From Alphaproteobacteria bacterium (lineage in GTDB: Bacteria; Pseudomonadota; Alphaproteobacteria; RF32; CAG-239): a stretch of DNA of 64,000 nt. Each line of letters starts with the position of its first letter. Within the stretch, counting starts at the first letter, position 1. The stretch spans positions 1 to 64,000 of the forward strand of contig JAGBLF010000012.1 of the NCBI GenBank assembly GCA_017635595.1. Reading direction: 5' to 3'. Below, one piece after another: positions 25,752-36,647 of this stretch. Position numbers and translations under genes: made by a program. Below the pieces are notes generated by a model. That model ran no database searches. It was given only the letters and a program-made list of their open reading frames with translations, and was not told the origin of the DNA.

Positions 25752-27872
25752 TTATTTTTCCAAATCTTCGCCGGTTTCCTGATTAACACGTTTTGCCGAC
25801 AACTTGATTTTGCCGCGGTTATCTGTGCCTAAGCATTTAACCCACATTTCATCGCCTTCTTTATAAAAGTCGGAAACAGAGGCAATACGTTCATTCTTAA
25901 CTTCGGAAATATGAACCAAACCTTCCGTTTGTCCCAAGAAGCGAACAAATGCACCGAAATCCATAATCTTGGTAATGGTTCCGTGATAAATTTTACCGGC
26001 TTCCGGTACGGCAACAATACCGTTAATGATTTCAATCGCTTTCTGACAATTTTCATTATTGTTGGAAGCAATCGTAACTACACCGTCATCGGTAATATCA
26101 ATTTTGGTATTGGTTTTTTCGATAATTTCACGAATAACTTTACCGCCGGTACCGATAACTTCACGGATTTTATCAGTCGGAATCTGCATGGTATGAATAC
26201 GCGGTGCCTTCGGAGAAATTTCCGGACGCGGTGCGGCAATAGCCTTGGCCATTTCGCCCAAAATGTGGATACGACCTTCGTGCGCTTGAGCCAAAGCATT
26301 TTTCATAATTTCTTTGGTAATGGAGGTAATTTTAATATCCATTTGCAAAGCGGTTACACCGTCTTTTGTACCGGCAACTTTGAAATCCATATCGCCCAAG
26401 TGGTCTTCATCGCCCAAAATATCGGTCAAAATAGCCACACGGCCGTCATCTTCTTTAATAAGACCCATAGCAATACCGGCAACCGGCTTTTTCATCGGCA
26501 CACCGGCATCCATCAAAGACAGACAGGTACCGCAAACGGTAGCCATTGAGGACGAACCGTTGGATTCCATAATATCCGAAACAACACGCAAAGTATAAGG
26601 GAAAGTTTCCTTATCTTTCGGCAACATCGGATGAATCGCGCGCCAAGCCAATTTACCGTGGCCGATTTCACGACGACCCGGCGTACCCAAACGACCGCAT
26701 TCACCAACTGAGAACGGCGGGAAGTTGTAATACAGCATAAAGTCTTGCTTGTATTCATTCAATAAACCGTCAACGATTTGCGCATCATCCGGTGTACCCA
26801 AAGTGGTTACAACCAAGGCCTGTGTTTCACCACGTGTAAACAAAGCAGAACCGTGTGCTTCCGGCAAAATACCTACTTCGCATTGAATAGGACGGACCGT
26901 TTTGGTATCACGACCGTTAATACGATGACCGGTTGTTAAAACTTTTTCACGCATGGTGTGGTGCATAACGTTTTCAATAGCATCGCAAACATAAGCGTTT
27001 TCAACTTCGTTTTCCGGATCGATAGAAGCTTTAACTTCTTCCGCCAACTGGCCTAAAACCGTTCCGCGTTCCAACTTATCGGTAATACCGAAAGCGGCAT
27101 TGTAACGATCACCGTAATTAGCGATAATACGCTTGCTCAAAGCCTCATATTCTTCAGGGAATGTCGGAACATCCCACTTTTCTTTACCGGCTTCAACGGC
27201 CAATTCTTTAATCATTTTAATAACCGGTTGGAAGCTTTCAAAACCGAACATAACCGCACCGAGCATGGTGTCTTCGGAAAGTTCTTGAGCTTCGGATTCA
27301 ACCATCAAAACGCCTTCTTCGGTACCGGCAACGGTCAATTCAAGCTCAGAAGCAGCCTGTTCTTCAATTGACGGGTTCAAAAGGTAAGCACCGTCTTTGT
27401 AGCCGACTTTAGCGGCGCCGATCGGGCCCATAAACGGAATACCCGAAACAGCCAATGCGGCTGAAGCGGCAACCATTGAAACAACGTCGGAATCATTCTT
27501 TTGGTCATGTGATAATACCGTGCAGATGATTTGAACTTCATTTTTGAAAGCATCCGGGAACAACGGACGAATCGGTCTGTCGATTAAGCGGGAGATTAAA
27601 ACTTCGCGCTCGGAAGGTTTGCCTTCTCTTTTAACGAAACCGCCCGGAATTTTACCGGTAGCATAATATTTTTCCTGATAGTTGACGGTTAAAGGAAAGA
27701 AATCCTGATCTGCCTTTACCTCTTTTGCGGCAACCACCGTTGCAACAACTACTGTTTCCCCATACGTTGCCACAACCGCACCGGTTGCCTGTCTGGCAAT
27801 CTTACCTGTTTCTAAAACTAATTTACGGCCGCCCCATTCCATCTCTTTGCGGCTAACTTTAAAATCTATCAT
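25752..27872 (-). CDS. pnp: Polynucleotide phosphorylase
   Basis: PNPase degrades RNA 3' to 5' using phosphate and works in the degradosome. The 706-residue protein has two RNase PH domains ([20 protein letters not shown] near residue 75; [20 protein letters not shown] near 390), a KH domain ([15 protein letters not shown] near 560) and an S1 domain ([18 protein letters not shown] near 627). AAAGGAAAG precedes the ATG at 27872; the frame from 27959 is too long. A hairpin in the rpsO-pnp gap may be the target of the usual RNase III/PNPase autoregulation. Confidence 0.97.
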   Translation of the reverse strand: MIDFKVSRKEMEWGGRKLVLETGKIARQATGAVVATYGETVVVATVVAAKEVKADQDFFPLTVNYQEKYYATGKIPGGFVKREGKPSEREVLISRLIDRPIRPLFPDAFKNEVQIICTVLSHDQKNDSDVVSMVAASAALAVSGIPFMGPIGAAKVGYKDGAYLLNPSIEEQAASELELTVAGTEEGVLMVESEAQELSEDTMLGAVMFGFESFQPVIKMIKELAVEAGKEKWDVPTFPEEYEALSKRIIANYGDRYNAAFGITDKLERGTVLGQLAEEVKASIDPENEVENAYVCDAIENVMHHTMREKVLTTGHRINGRDTKTVRPIQCEVGILPEAHGSALFTRGETQALVVTTLGTPDDAQIVDGLLNEYKQDFMLYYNFPPFSVGECGRLGTPGRREIGHGKLAWRAIHPMLPKDKETFPYTLRVVSDIMESNGSSSMATVCGTCLSLMDAGVPMKKPVAGIAMGLIKEDDGRVAILTDILGDEDHLGDMDFKVAGTKDGVTALQMDIKITSITKEIMKNALAQAHEGRIHILGEMAKAIAAPRPEISPKAPRIHTMQIPTDKIREVIGTGGKVIREIIEKTNTKIDITDDGVVTIASNNNENCQKAIEIINGIVAVPEAGKIYHGTITKIMDFGAFVRFLGQTEGLVHISEVKNERIASVSDFYKEGDEMWVKCLGTDNRGKIKLSAKRVNQETGEDLEK

Positions 27873-27934
27873 ATATTCTTTCCTTTCTATATCTCTTTTC
27901 AATTCCTCACCCAGCCAAGCACCGGGATTTTTTA

Positions 27935-27963
27935 GGGGCTGCAAGACCCATTCCCGCAACCCC
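27935..27963 (-). promoter_or_regulatory. Hairpin in the rpsO-pnp gap
   Basis: GCAACCCC (27956-27963) and GGGGCTGC (27935-27942) pair fully in the minus-strand RNA with a G-U pair and a 13-base loop, followed by UAAAAAAU. It could be an rpsO terminator or the processing stem that controls pnp, as known in enterobacteria. Confidence 0.45.
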
Positions 27964-27980
27964 TTTTAATCGGTCAAAAA

Positions 27981-28250
27981 TTACTTACGTAATTCTAACT
28001 TCTTAATGATAGCTTGATATCTTTCTTCACTCATTTTCTTTAAGTGATCGAGCAAGTGACGACGACGGCTAACCATCTTCATCAAGCCCAAGCGAGAATG
28101 TAAGTCTTTTTTATGAACATTAAAGTGTTCAATCAAAGCATTAATTCTGTAAGTCCAAATAGCGATCTGAACTTCCGGACAACCGGTATCATTTTCAGAA
28201 GTACCGTATTTTGCTACGATTTCTTTTTTTACTTCATTACTAATCGACAT
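27981..28250 (-). CDS. rpsO: 30S ribosomal protein S15
   Basis: The 89-residue protein is a full-length S15: NDTGCPEVQIA, NALIEHFNVHKKDLHSRLGL, then RRRHLLDHLK and the C-terminal YQAIIKKLELRK. AAAGGA precedes the ATG. Its start overlaps the end of truB by 11 bases, so it is translationally linked within truB-rpsO-pnp. Confidence 0.96.
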   Translation of the reverse strand: MSISNEVKKEIVAKYGTSENDTGCPEVQIAIWTYRINALIEHFNVHKKDLHSRLGLMKMVSRRRHLLDHLKKMSEERYQAIIKKLELRK

Positions 28251-29172
28251 CTTTTATTTCCTTTTGTAAAATATTGTTAAACACGCGAATCGGCGAAAGT
28301 TTATGTTCGTCAACCCGCAACAGTGCAATCAAACAATTATGAAACATCGCCGCTGCCAAACTTCCGACCGACAAACCGGCGTAATTTTTAGGCGATAAGC
28401 CTTGTCCCACACTTAGTTTTCTTGCGTCTTCAGCCGAAACAGCGATCTCCGCGATGTCGCGCAGAGACGTTTCTAACGGCAGAAGTAACTTGCGTCGTTC
28501 TTCTACATACTCTATTTTTTCTAAAGAATCCAGTAAAATTTTTGATTTTAAATCAAAATTTCCGCATTTTGTACGTCTTAATTCGATTAAATGCCCTAAA
28601 GTACCGAGTTTTTCGGCCATATCTTTACCGAGTGTACGCACATAAGTTCCTTTAGAGCATTGAACCTTAAATTTTGCCGAATCGGTATATTCTGCCAACA
28701 ATTCCAGCCCGTAAATTTCGATTTGCCGCGCCGGCATTTCGACACTTTGCCCTTTGCGTGCCAATTTATAGGCGGGCTTGCCGCTGATTTTGATGGCTGA
28801 ATACATCGGCGGAACTTGGGTAATTTTGCCGATAAACTGCGGCAACACGGCAACAATTTCTTCATGTGTCGGAATTTTTGTCGCGCGGGCAATAATTTCG
28901 CCTTCGGTATCATCGGTTGATGTTTGCTCGCCCCATTTGACGATAAACTCGTATTCTTTATCGCCGTCGGTGACAAACGGCACCAGTTTGGTCGCCTCGC
29001 CGAAAGCTATCGGCAGCACGCCGGTGGCAAACGGATCGAGCGTGCCGGTATGTCCGTTTTTTTTGGCTTGCAGCAAATAACGGGTTTTGCCGACAACCTG
29101 TGTCGACCCCATATCTTTCGGCTTATCGATAATCAGCCAACCGTCTACGTCATCACCATGTTTATGTTTCAT
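28240..29172 (-). CDS. truB: tRNA pseudouridine-55 synthase
   Basis: TruB makes pseudouridine 55 in the T-loop of tRNAs. The 310-residue protein has the N-terminal GWLIIDKPKDMGSTQVV, the catalytic aspartate in GHTGTLDPFATGVLP (near residue 42), and YEFIVKWG. AAGG lies 4 bases before the ATG at 29172; the frame from 29235 lacks a site. It overlaps rpsO by 11 bases and is first in truB-rpsO-pnp; rbfA is not adjacent. Confidence 0.95.
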   Translation of the reverse strand: MKHKHGDDVDGWLIIDKPKDMGSTQVVGKTRYLLQAKKNGHTGTLDPFATGVLPIAFGEATKLVPFVTDGDKEYEFIVKWGEQTSTDDTEGEIIARATKIPTHEEIVAVLPQFIGKITQVPPMYSAIKISGKPAYKLARKGQSVEMPARQIEIYGLELLAEYTDSAKFKVQCSKGTYVRTLGKDMAEKLGTLGHLIELRRTKCGNFDLKSKILLDSLEKIEYVEERRKLLLPLETSLRDIAEIAVSAEDARKLSVGQGLSPKNYAGLSVGSLAAAMFHNCLIALLRVDEHKLSPIRVFNNILQKEIKDVD

Positions 29173-29246
29173 TTTACCTTTTTCCTTTGTTTTTCTTCTA
29201 AATTTTATCAAGAACTTTGTCAAACAAAAAAACAAAATACCTCAGG

Positions 29247-29264
29247 CGGAAAAGGCCTTTTCCG
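29247..29264. repeat. 18-bp perfect palindrome
   Basis: CGGAAAAGGCCTTTTCCG lies between the divergent truB and 29425 genes, followed by A-runs on the plus strand. It is not oriented as a terminator for either gene; an operator is possible. Confidence 0.5.
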
Positions 29265-29273
29265 AAAAAAAAC

Positions 29274-29302
29274 TTGATTTTGTCCGATTTAAAAGATATA
29301 CT
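29274..29302 (+). promoter_or_regulatory. Promoter of the 29425-30330 pair
   Basis: TTGATT (29274-29279), N17, TATACT (29297-29302). Confidence 0.65.
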
Positions 29303-29315
29303 ATACATAACTTAC

Positions 29316-29390
29316 AATACGAATTATGAATGACATTTATAAATTATCTTATAAATTCACACCTTTCGAGGTTGTTTCATAATTCGTATT
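29316..29390 (+). promoter_or_regulatory. Leader inverted repeat, locus 3
   Basis: AATACGAATTATGAA (29316-29330) and TTCATAATTCGTATT (29376-29390) are perfect 15-base arms around 45 bases. The inside holds TTTATAA/TTATAAA and ACCT-UUCG-AGGT, so a three-way junction is possible. The first arm begins about 7 bases after the predicted RNA start; a T-run follows. Confidence 0.65.
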
Positions 29391-29424
29391 TTTTATTGAT
29401 GTTAAACTAAAAAAAAAGAAAAAT

Positions 29425-29913
29425 ATGAGTACAATGAGCTTTTCAGGGGCGCAATTCATCGCCTTACAGGCAGGTATGAACATGCAAGAAGATGCCAGTT
29501 TGGTTCACGAGAATCACTGGCTGGGTTTAACCTTAGCTCTGATAGCCTCCGGTATTTATACACTGGGAGGGTTGCTTTTCAGATTTGAGGGAGAACCGTT
29601 CTTAACATTTATCGTCACAGTTATGTTGTTGATGGTAAATGTTATTCAGTGGGCATCCTGCTTGCAAAACATGATGGCTTACAAGTTGAAGACTAAAGTG
29701 CAGGCTTCGGTCTGTGCTATAGCCGTTGCGCTCATAACATTTCTTCCGGCTGTTTTCTTCGTTTTGCAAGATATTACCGATAGAAATAACACTCTCATGG
29801 TAATTTTTGCTATTGTATTGGTTGTCATAGGTGTATTCTCGGTAGTCCTACCGGTATCACACTTATTGATTATCAGGCACAAATGCCGTGTATGGGGCCG
29901 GCGTCTTGCTTAG
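29425..29913 (+). CDS. Small membrane protein, orphan (leader-repeat class)
   Basis: An unrecognised 162-residue protein with four hydrophobic segments (about 33-53, 58-80, 92-112 and 122-148) and a basic tail (RHKCRVWGRRLA). It shares the leader design of the 3575 and 25208 genes and starts without a Shine-Dalgarno site after an A-rich stretch. The next gene follows after 45 bases and is probably in the same transcript. Confidence 0.7.
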   Translation: MSTMSFSGAQFIALQAGMNMQEDASLVHENHWLGLTLALIASGIYTLGGLLFRFEGEPFLTFIVTVMLLMVNVIQWASCLQNMMAYKLKTKVQASVCAIAVALITFLPAVFFVLQDITDRNNTLMVIFAIVLVVIGVFSVVLPVSHLLIIRHKCRVWGRRLA

Positions 29914-29958
29914 GTTCCACTGCTTAAAATTTAATATTAACAACTAAAAAAAACAATT

Positions 29959-30330
29959 ATGAAAGACTTCGGAAATTACAACAAAATAGAAAAGTCTGTA
30001 GCAGGTTCAACTGCAGATAATCCCATGCCCGAGAAGAAGAACACATTTCTTTCCATCGTGTTTGGTATTTTCCTGACATGTATTATTGCATATTTCATTG
30101 CTCCATTCTTGTTCCCTGTGGAGGAGGAGATTGTCCCTAGGTTTTCCAGGGTAATTGAAGAAAAATCTCCCTCTGTCGAGGACGGCAAAGAAGTCGTATA
30201 TGTGAGTGTCAGTGATTATACCGTATCCGATAATAACGTCGGATATTGTATAAAAAGAACCGTCTATGCCGACGGTACTGAATCTATTGACACTCTGTAC
30301 AGATCAACAGATTCAAATTCTAACTGGTAA
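29959..30330 (+). CDS. Single-pass membrane protein, orphan
   Basis: A 123-residue protein with one membrane segment (about 29-51) and a soluble C-terminal part containing VVYVSVSDYTVSDNN and a serine-rich end. The start region (ATTAACAACTAAA, then CAATT-ATG) resembles the leaders of the other SD-less genes. It is the second gene after 29425-29913, with a terminator following. Function unknown. Confidence 0.65.
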   Translation: MKDFGNYNKIEKSVAGSTADNPMPEKKNTFLSIVFGIFLTCIIAYFIAPFLFPVEEEIVPRFSRVIEEKSPSVEDGKEVVYVSVSDYTVSDNNVGYCIKRTVYADGTESIDTLYRSTDSNSNW

Positions 30331-30346
30331 CAGGTGTGAGAAAAAT

Positions 30347-30388
30347 AGCGTGCGTTTTCCTTAACCGGAGAACACACGCTGTTTTTTT
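30347..30388 (+). terminator. Terminator of the 29425-30330 pair
   Basis: AGCGTGCGTTTTCC (30347-30360) and GGAGAACACACGCT (30367-30380) pair with two mismatches, followed by GTTTTTTT. Confidence 0.85.
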
Positions 30389-30389
30389 A

Positions 30390-30642
30390 TGTCATTCCCC
30401 GCTTGACGGGGAATCTCTTGCGACATGAGACGTTCCCCTCTTGAGATGCCCGATCAGGTCGGGCATGACAGTAAAACATAAACGTCATTCTTGACCGGCG
30501 AAGCCGTGTCGAGAATCTCTACCGTTTTTGATTCGGCCGAGATCCTCGCTTGCGCAAGGATGACAGTAAAAAGTAAAAAACGCAAAGGGGACTGTACTAT
30601 TTTAAAACGTCATTCTTGACCGGCGAAGCCGTGTCGAGAATC
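30390..30642. repeat. Cluster of palindromic intergenic repeats
   Basis: About 250 gene-free bases hold nested palindromic modules framed by TCATTC, GAATCTC and ATGACAG words. They include a 37-base unit present twice without change (30481-30517 and 30606-30642), CCCCG...CGGGG, GCCCGA...TCGGGC and CTTGCGCAAG. This is the style of scattered short palindromic repeats in alphaproteobacterial genomes. No coding frame is supported. Confidence 0.75.
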
Positions 30643-30651
30643 CCGGCTGAT

Positions 30652-31224
30652 TTAAAATGATGAATTTTCACCTTGCCATTGTTGCAATATTTCGGCCTGC
30701 TTTTTATTTAACCGGCACTGGACATATTGTCCGTCTTTCTCAAATTCACAGCGATACCCGAACATCATCTCGGCAATTTTGATTTGCCTGCCGGAATCCG
30801 TTACCATGCAACGCTTACCGAATTTGAGCAAAACGGCATTCTCATAAACATATATCCGGCAACTGAAACCGCGAAAAAGCATTTTGCCGATATACACAAT
30901 CCGGCACTTAAAATCATGTCTTGCCGCACCGTACTTTTGACATTCGTCGGCAAACACAGCCGGTAAATTTTGTTTTATATCTTTTGCAAAAACATGCCAC
31001 AAAATATTGCCGATAATAAGTGCCGAAATCACCCACAAGCCAACAAAAACAGCGACCGGAAATTTTTCTTTCATCACGGCAAAACCGATTATCCCGATAA
31101 CGTTTAAGGCAAACACAATGTATATGCGCAACATATATGTCCGCTCTATTTCCAGCCCTTTGGTTGCCGCATACGAGCGCTTTATATCTTGTTTGATAAA
31201 ATCTATATATTTGCGCCAATCCAT
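30652..31224 (-). CDS. Membrane-anchored orphan downstream of ligA
   Basis: A 190-residue protein with two membrane segments (about 30-52 and 55-77) and a cytoplasmic C-terminal half rich in beta strands (CRIYVYENAVLLKFGKRC). Its ATG lies just after the ligA stop, so it is probably co-translated with ligA. I do not recognise the family, and no link to DNA ligation is implied. It ends in the palindromic repeat cluster. Confidence 0.65.
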   Translation of the reverse strand: MDWRKYIDFIKQDIKRSYAATKGLEIERTYMLRIYIVFALNVIGIIGFAVMKEKFPVAVFVGLWVISALIIGNILWHVFAKDIKQNLPAVFADECQKYGAARHDFKCRIVYIGKMLFRGFSCRIYVYENAVLLKFGKRCMVTDSGRQIKIAEMMFGYRCEFEKDGQYVQCRLNKKQAEILQQWQGENSSF

Positions 31225-31225
31225 G

Positions 31226-33322
<2,097 letters not shown>

Positions 33323-33470
33323 TTATGCTCAATATAAAAGATATCGAAGAAAAGTCAAAAAAATTACGGACATTTGCGCAATATTTTGCTTGTTATTTAA
33401 CATAAATTTCATCCAACAGTCTTGTATTTTGTCTATTATTTTGGTATACTGCCGAAAACGGAGTATTGCC

Positions 33471-35534
33471 ATGAGTGAAGATTTGGAACAAGAAACATCA
33501 ACCATTAACGAATCAGAAGTTCCTATTGCGGAAAATGATATACCGGAACAAACCGTAGCAGTGCCTGCATATGATGGAACAGCTAAGGACATGATAGTCA
33601 GTTCTTCTCAAGATGCCTTTAATAACTTTGTCAGTAGCAATTATACACTTGAGCAAAAAGAGGCAATCTATCGACAAATAGAAAAGGCAAAAGAAGAAAA
33701 CAACGGTACGTTTACGGCAACATGGAACGGAAGAGAAAATGATGAATTTGATAAGATAAAAGTAACATACTGTGACGGAAAAATGACAAGATTTGAGATG
33801 CATAACCGAGATAAAACGGAAGCATCTCAACTTGATAGGCATATAGAATACAAAGAAAAAAAACACTCCGCCTCACTTGAAAAGCACGAAACGATTAAAG
33901 TTGGCAGTGAAACTCAGGTAAAGCACGCAGATATTAAAGGTCATGATGATAATAGATTCAGAGGAAAAGAATATTTTTCTTCAAGAGAATCAGAAACCGA
34001 TATCAATTTAAAATCTCCTTCGCATAAATCTTCCAAATCAAAAGAAAGCCATATGGTCTATGGAGATAGAGACGGCAGTTTGGCTTTAAAAGATAAAACA
34101 TCAGCACGTTCTTTGGAACTTGGCGAAACAAATGAATTTACGGCTACTGGCTCAACACATCATATCAAATATGATAGTGAAGGTCGTGAAATCAAAACAA
34201 AAAATACACAAACCAGTATGCAACTTGGTCACACCAACCAGTTTACGACCGAAAGGACGACAAACACCACTGAATACACAGATAAGGGTGATGTTGCCAA
34301 AACAAAAACCGCTCAAACGAATGTAGCCGTCGGAGAAGAAAACGGATTTAACAGCACGACCCACGCCGAGCGTAATATCAGAGATGATGAAGGCAGTGTG
34401 ATTGCAACACGCGTTACGGACAATTCTTTGACAATTGATGAGCGTGGCTTAAATGAACAATACCGGTCAACGAAGACCGTTACAAATGAAGATGGAACAC
34501 AAATTGCGCAGACAACATCTCTCGGCGTGGAATTTGACGGTACGACCGTGACCGGTGCTGCAGGTTTGGCAAAGAAAGAAATTGCTTCTGATGGTGCTGT
34601 CGTTGAAGAATACAGTCGGGACTTAGCTTTATCGGCTGGTCGAGTGACAGGTGTCCAGGTTGATATTACTAACCGTGATACTGAACACGAATCTCATATA
34701 ACTATCGGCGCAAAAGCAGGAGCCGGAGCCTTAGGGGCAACGTATGATTATGCATATAAAGATGATAAAAAAGAGATTCGCACTCAAATGCGCGCCGATT
34801 ACGATTTAGCCATGCGCCAAGCTGAAGCGACAGTAAACCTTACTAAAAAACAAAACACTGCAGAAGGAGCAAAAGAAAAATCCTTTTCAGCCGGTGCTCA
34901 CATTGACGGCGCACATGTCGATATAGCGCTCAATAATCAATCAAAATTAACCGACAATGATGGGAATGTTTTAGCACAAAATAACACCCATGCCGGTGTG
35001 TATGTTGCGGCTAATCAAACAACTTTGAATTATAGCCGAACCCAAGTAAATGAAAACGGAACGAAAACGCACACTTTAGATGCCGGTTATACAATTGCTG
35101 ACGGAAAAGCCGAAGGGCAATACAAAACATCTCACCACGAAAAAGATGCAGCTGGTAATGCGACCATCGATAACTCTACCGAGTTCGCCGTTGCCGGTAG
35201 TGATAAAGGCTTCACTGCTGAAACCAGACAACAACGCGGTGACCATGTTGTTGAAAATAATGCCCACGCCGACATCAGCGGATTGCCAGATGCAGGTATT
35301 TCTCATACAGTAACCGATAAAGGAGAAGTGGCCAAACAGATGCAACTGGATACGGATAGGGCCTATGCTATTCTTGGCGATTTAGCAACCAAAGGAATTG
35401 AACAAATTACCGGTATGACACAACAAACCGAGAATGCGCTTGTACAAACACGGCAATCTGCATCCGAGATAAAGACAAATGTTAGGCAAATATCGAATGC
35501 CATGTTGTGGCAAAAGAAAATCAATACAATGTAA
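33471..35534 (+). CDS. Cytoplasmic beta-repeat orphan, 687 residues
   Basis: Not recognised. After an acidic N-terminus, residues about 195-360 consist of roughly 35-residue imperfect repeats, each with a [LVI][GD]xxNxF-type start, a TTEYxDxG turn and a TxxTxxxL end (LGETNEFTATGS, LGHTNQFTTERT and VGEENGFNSTTH are successive starts). More degenerate strands follow to about 600, then a helical C-terminus (ENALVQTRQSASEIKTNVRQ). It has no signal peptide. GGAG precedes the ATG at 33471; the frame from 33390 adds a hydrophobic stretch but no ribosome site. An adhesin-like or effector repeat protein is possible. Confidence 0.7.
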   Translation: MSEDLEQETSTINESEVPIAENDIPEQTVAVPAYDGTAKDMIVSSSQDAFNNFVSSNYTLEQKEAIYRQIEKAKEENNGTFTATWNGRENDEFDKIKVTYCDGKMTRFEMHNRDKTEASQLDRHIEYKEKKHSASLEKHETIKVGSETQVKHADIKGHDDNRFRGKEYFSSRESETDINLKSPSHKSSKSKESHMVYGDRDGSLALKDKTSARSLELGETNEFTATGSTHHIKYDSEGREIKTKNTQTSMQLGHTNQFTTERTTNTTEYTDKGDVAKTKTAQTNVAVGEENGFNSTTHAERNIRDDEGSVIATRVTDNSLTIDERGLNEQYRSTKTVTNEDGTQIAQTTSLGVEFDGTTVTGAAGLAKKEIASDGAVVEEYSRDLALSAGRVTGVQVDITNRDTEHESHITIGAKAGAGALGATYDYAYKDDKKEIRTQMRADYDLAMRQAEATVNLTKKQNTAEGAKEKSFSAGAHIDGAHVDIALNNQSKLTDNDGNVLAQNNTHAGVYVAANQTTLNYSRTQVNENGTKTHTLDAGYTIADGKAEGQYKTSHHEKDAAGNATIDNSTEFAVAGSDKGFTAETRQQRGDHVVENNAHADISGLPDAGISHTVTDKGEVAKQMQLDTDRAYAILGDLATKGIEQITGMTQQTENALVQTRQSASEIKTNVRQISNAMLWQKKINTM

Positions 35535-35596
35535 AAAAAAAGACGGATTTTCGTCATTTCTACAGCGTTTTCATATTCTGTGAGTTGTGCAATCTC

Positions 35597-35648
35597 TTGA
35601 TTTTTGCTCCTTTACTTATTGACGTAAAGCTGCTAAGCCAAAAATCAA
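35597..35648. other. Structured intergenic region
   Basis: In the 274-base gap before the 35809 gene, TTGATTTTTG (35597-35606) and CAAAAATCAA (35639-35648) are perfect arms around an inner CTTTAC/GTAAAG hairpin. A second GCTTTAC follows at about 35652 and could compete. A small RNA or a terminator for the preceding gene is possible; nothing more can be shown. Confidence 0.35.
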
Positions 35649-35735
35649 AAAGCTTTACCGACTTTGACGCATAAAATTCTTTTTTTGATTTTAAATCTAC
35701 ACGATGTCAGGCACCAAGCGTTTCAAACTATCCTC

Positions 35736-35764
35736 TTGACACTTGCGCACAAATTTGTTATTTT
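35736..35764 (+). promoter_or_regulatory. Promoter of the 35809-36594 gene
   Basis: TTGACA (35736-35741), N17, TATTTT (35759-35764). Confidence 0.6.
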
Positions 35765-35808
35765 GCTCACAATTTTCCCTGATTATTTTAACTTAAATTT
35801 TGTGTATT

Positions 35809-36594
35809 ATGAATGAGTTATTTGAAAGTTTACGCAATGTCGGTTTTTCGCAAAATGATGCTCTCGCGTATGCTCTGTGGCTTGAGAAACAATCTGCAAA
35901 AATGCCTCTAAAGCTTGAAAATTGGTGGCCGACACCTCTGCCGATTGGCTATTTAGGCAAAAACAATCAGCTGGTGCGCCTGCCGTTTTTAGACACCAAT
36001 CACAAAGATCAGGTGTTTGGTATTATGGTCGGTGATATGTGTTTGGGTATACGGCTTTTAGGTCGAAACTGCGGCGGTGATATGTATCACATGGCGTTTA
36101 TCGGCTTAAACAATGAATTGAAGAATTTTCGCAACAGATTGTATCCGCCATACAAGTCTTTCGGCATATTTTCAAGCGAAAGCGTTTATGCACGTGATTT
36201 GTTTGTGCCAAACCTTAATCAAATGCAGCAGGCATATTTGCATAAAGATGCCTTTGATGCCACTGTTGCACTGCTCGAGATGCATGCAATAGGTTGCGGT
36301 ATCAGATGGAGAGAGAATTGCTTTCTTTGCCGCGATGATAAAGTTGGTACAGAAATGCAGGAATATCATCTGGCAGTTGACTTTCAACGCGGCGTGGTTG
36401 AAAAATGGGACCCCAAAGTGAAGGACAAGTTTTTTGTACGCGCGGCCTTGCCGATCAATGAGTGTGATCCGCCCTATCCTATTGACAACAGCGGCTGCTT
36501 TGATTGGACCATATGGCGTGAAGAATGTGAACCGTGCTTAGATGAAGATCCGCAGGCTGTTCATTCCAGAATGTTTGACATCTTCATGAAATGA
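35809..36594 (+). CDS. LPFLD-type orphan family member
   Basis: A 261-residue paralogue of the genes at 20495, 23543 and 24383. Blocks: GFSQNDALAYALWLEKQ near residue 12, TPLPIGYLGKNNQLVRLPFL (41-60), DQVFGIMVGD, VPNLNQMQQAYLHKDAFDAT, IRWRENCFLCRDDK and a C-terminal LAVDFQRGVVEKWD. The tail is cysteine-rich (CDPPYPIDNSGC, EECEPC). The ATG at 35809 is chosen over 35800 by alignment with the relatives. No Shine-Dalgarno site. A perfect terminator follows directly. Confidence 0.75.
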   Translation: MNELFESLRNVGFSQNDALAYALWLEKQSAKMPLKLENWWPTPLPIGYLGKNNQLVRLPFLDTNHKDQVFGIMVGDMCLGIRLLGRNCGGDMYHMAFIGLNNELKNFRNRLYPPYKSFGIFSSESVYARDLFVPNLNQMQQAYLHKDAFDATVALLEMHAIGCGIRWRENCFLCRDDKVGTEMQEYHLAVDFQRGVVEKWDPKVKDKFFVRAALPINECDPPYPIDNSGCFDWTIWREECEPCLDEDPQAVHSRMFDIFMK

Positions 36595-36635
36595 AACGAA
36601 AAGACCACCTGTTTTTACTGGTGGTCTTTTCGTTT
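36594..36635. terminator. Bidirectional terminator, 16-bp stem
   Basis: AAACGAAAAGACCACC (36594-36609) and GGTGGTCTTTTCGTTT (36620-36635) are perfectly complementary, between convergent genes. Confidence 0.92.
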
Positions 36636-36647
36636 GTATAACGATAA

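Noticed and set aside
29247..29264. Palindrome as a terminator
   Set aside because: T-runs are on the wrong side for both flanking genes.
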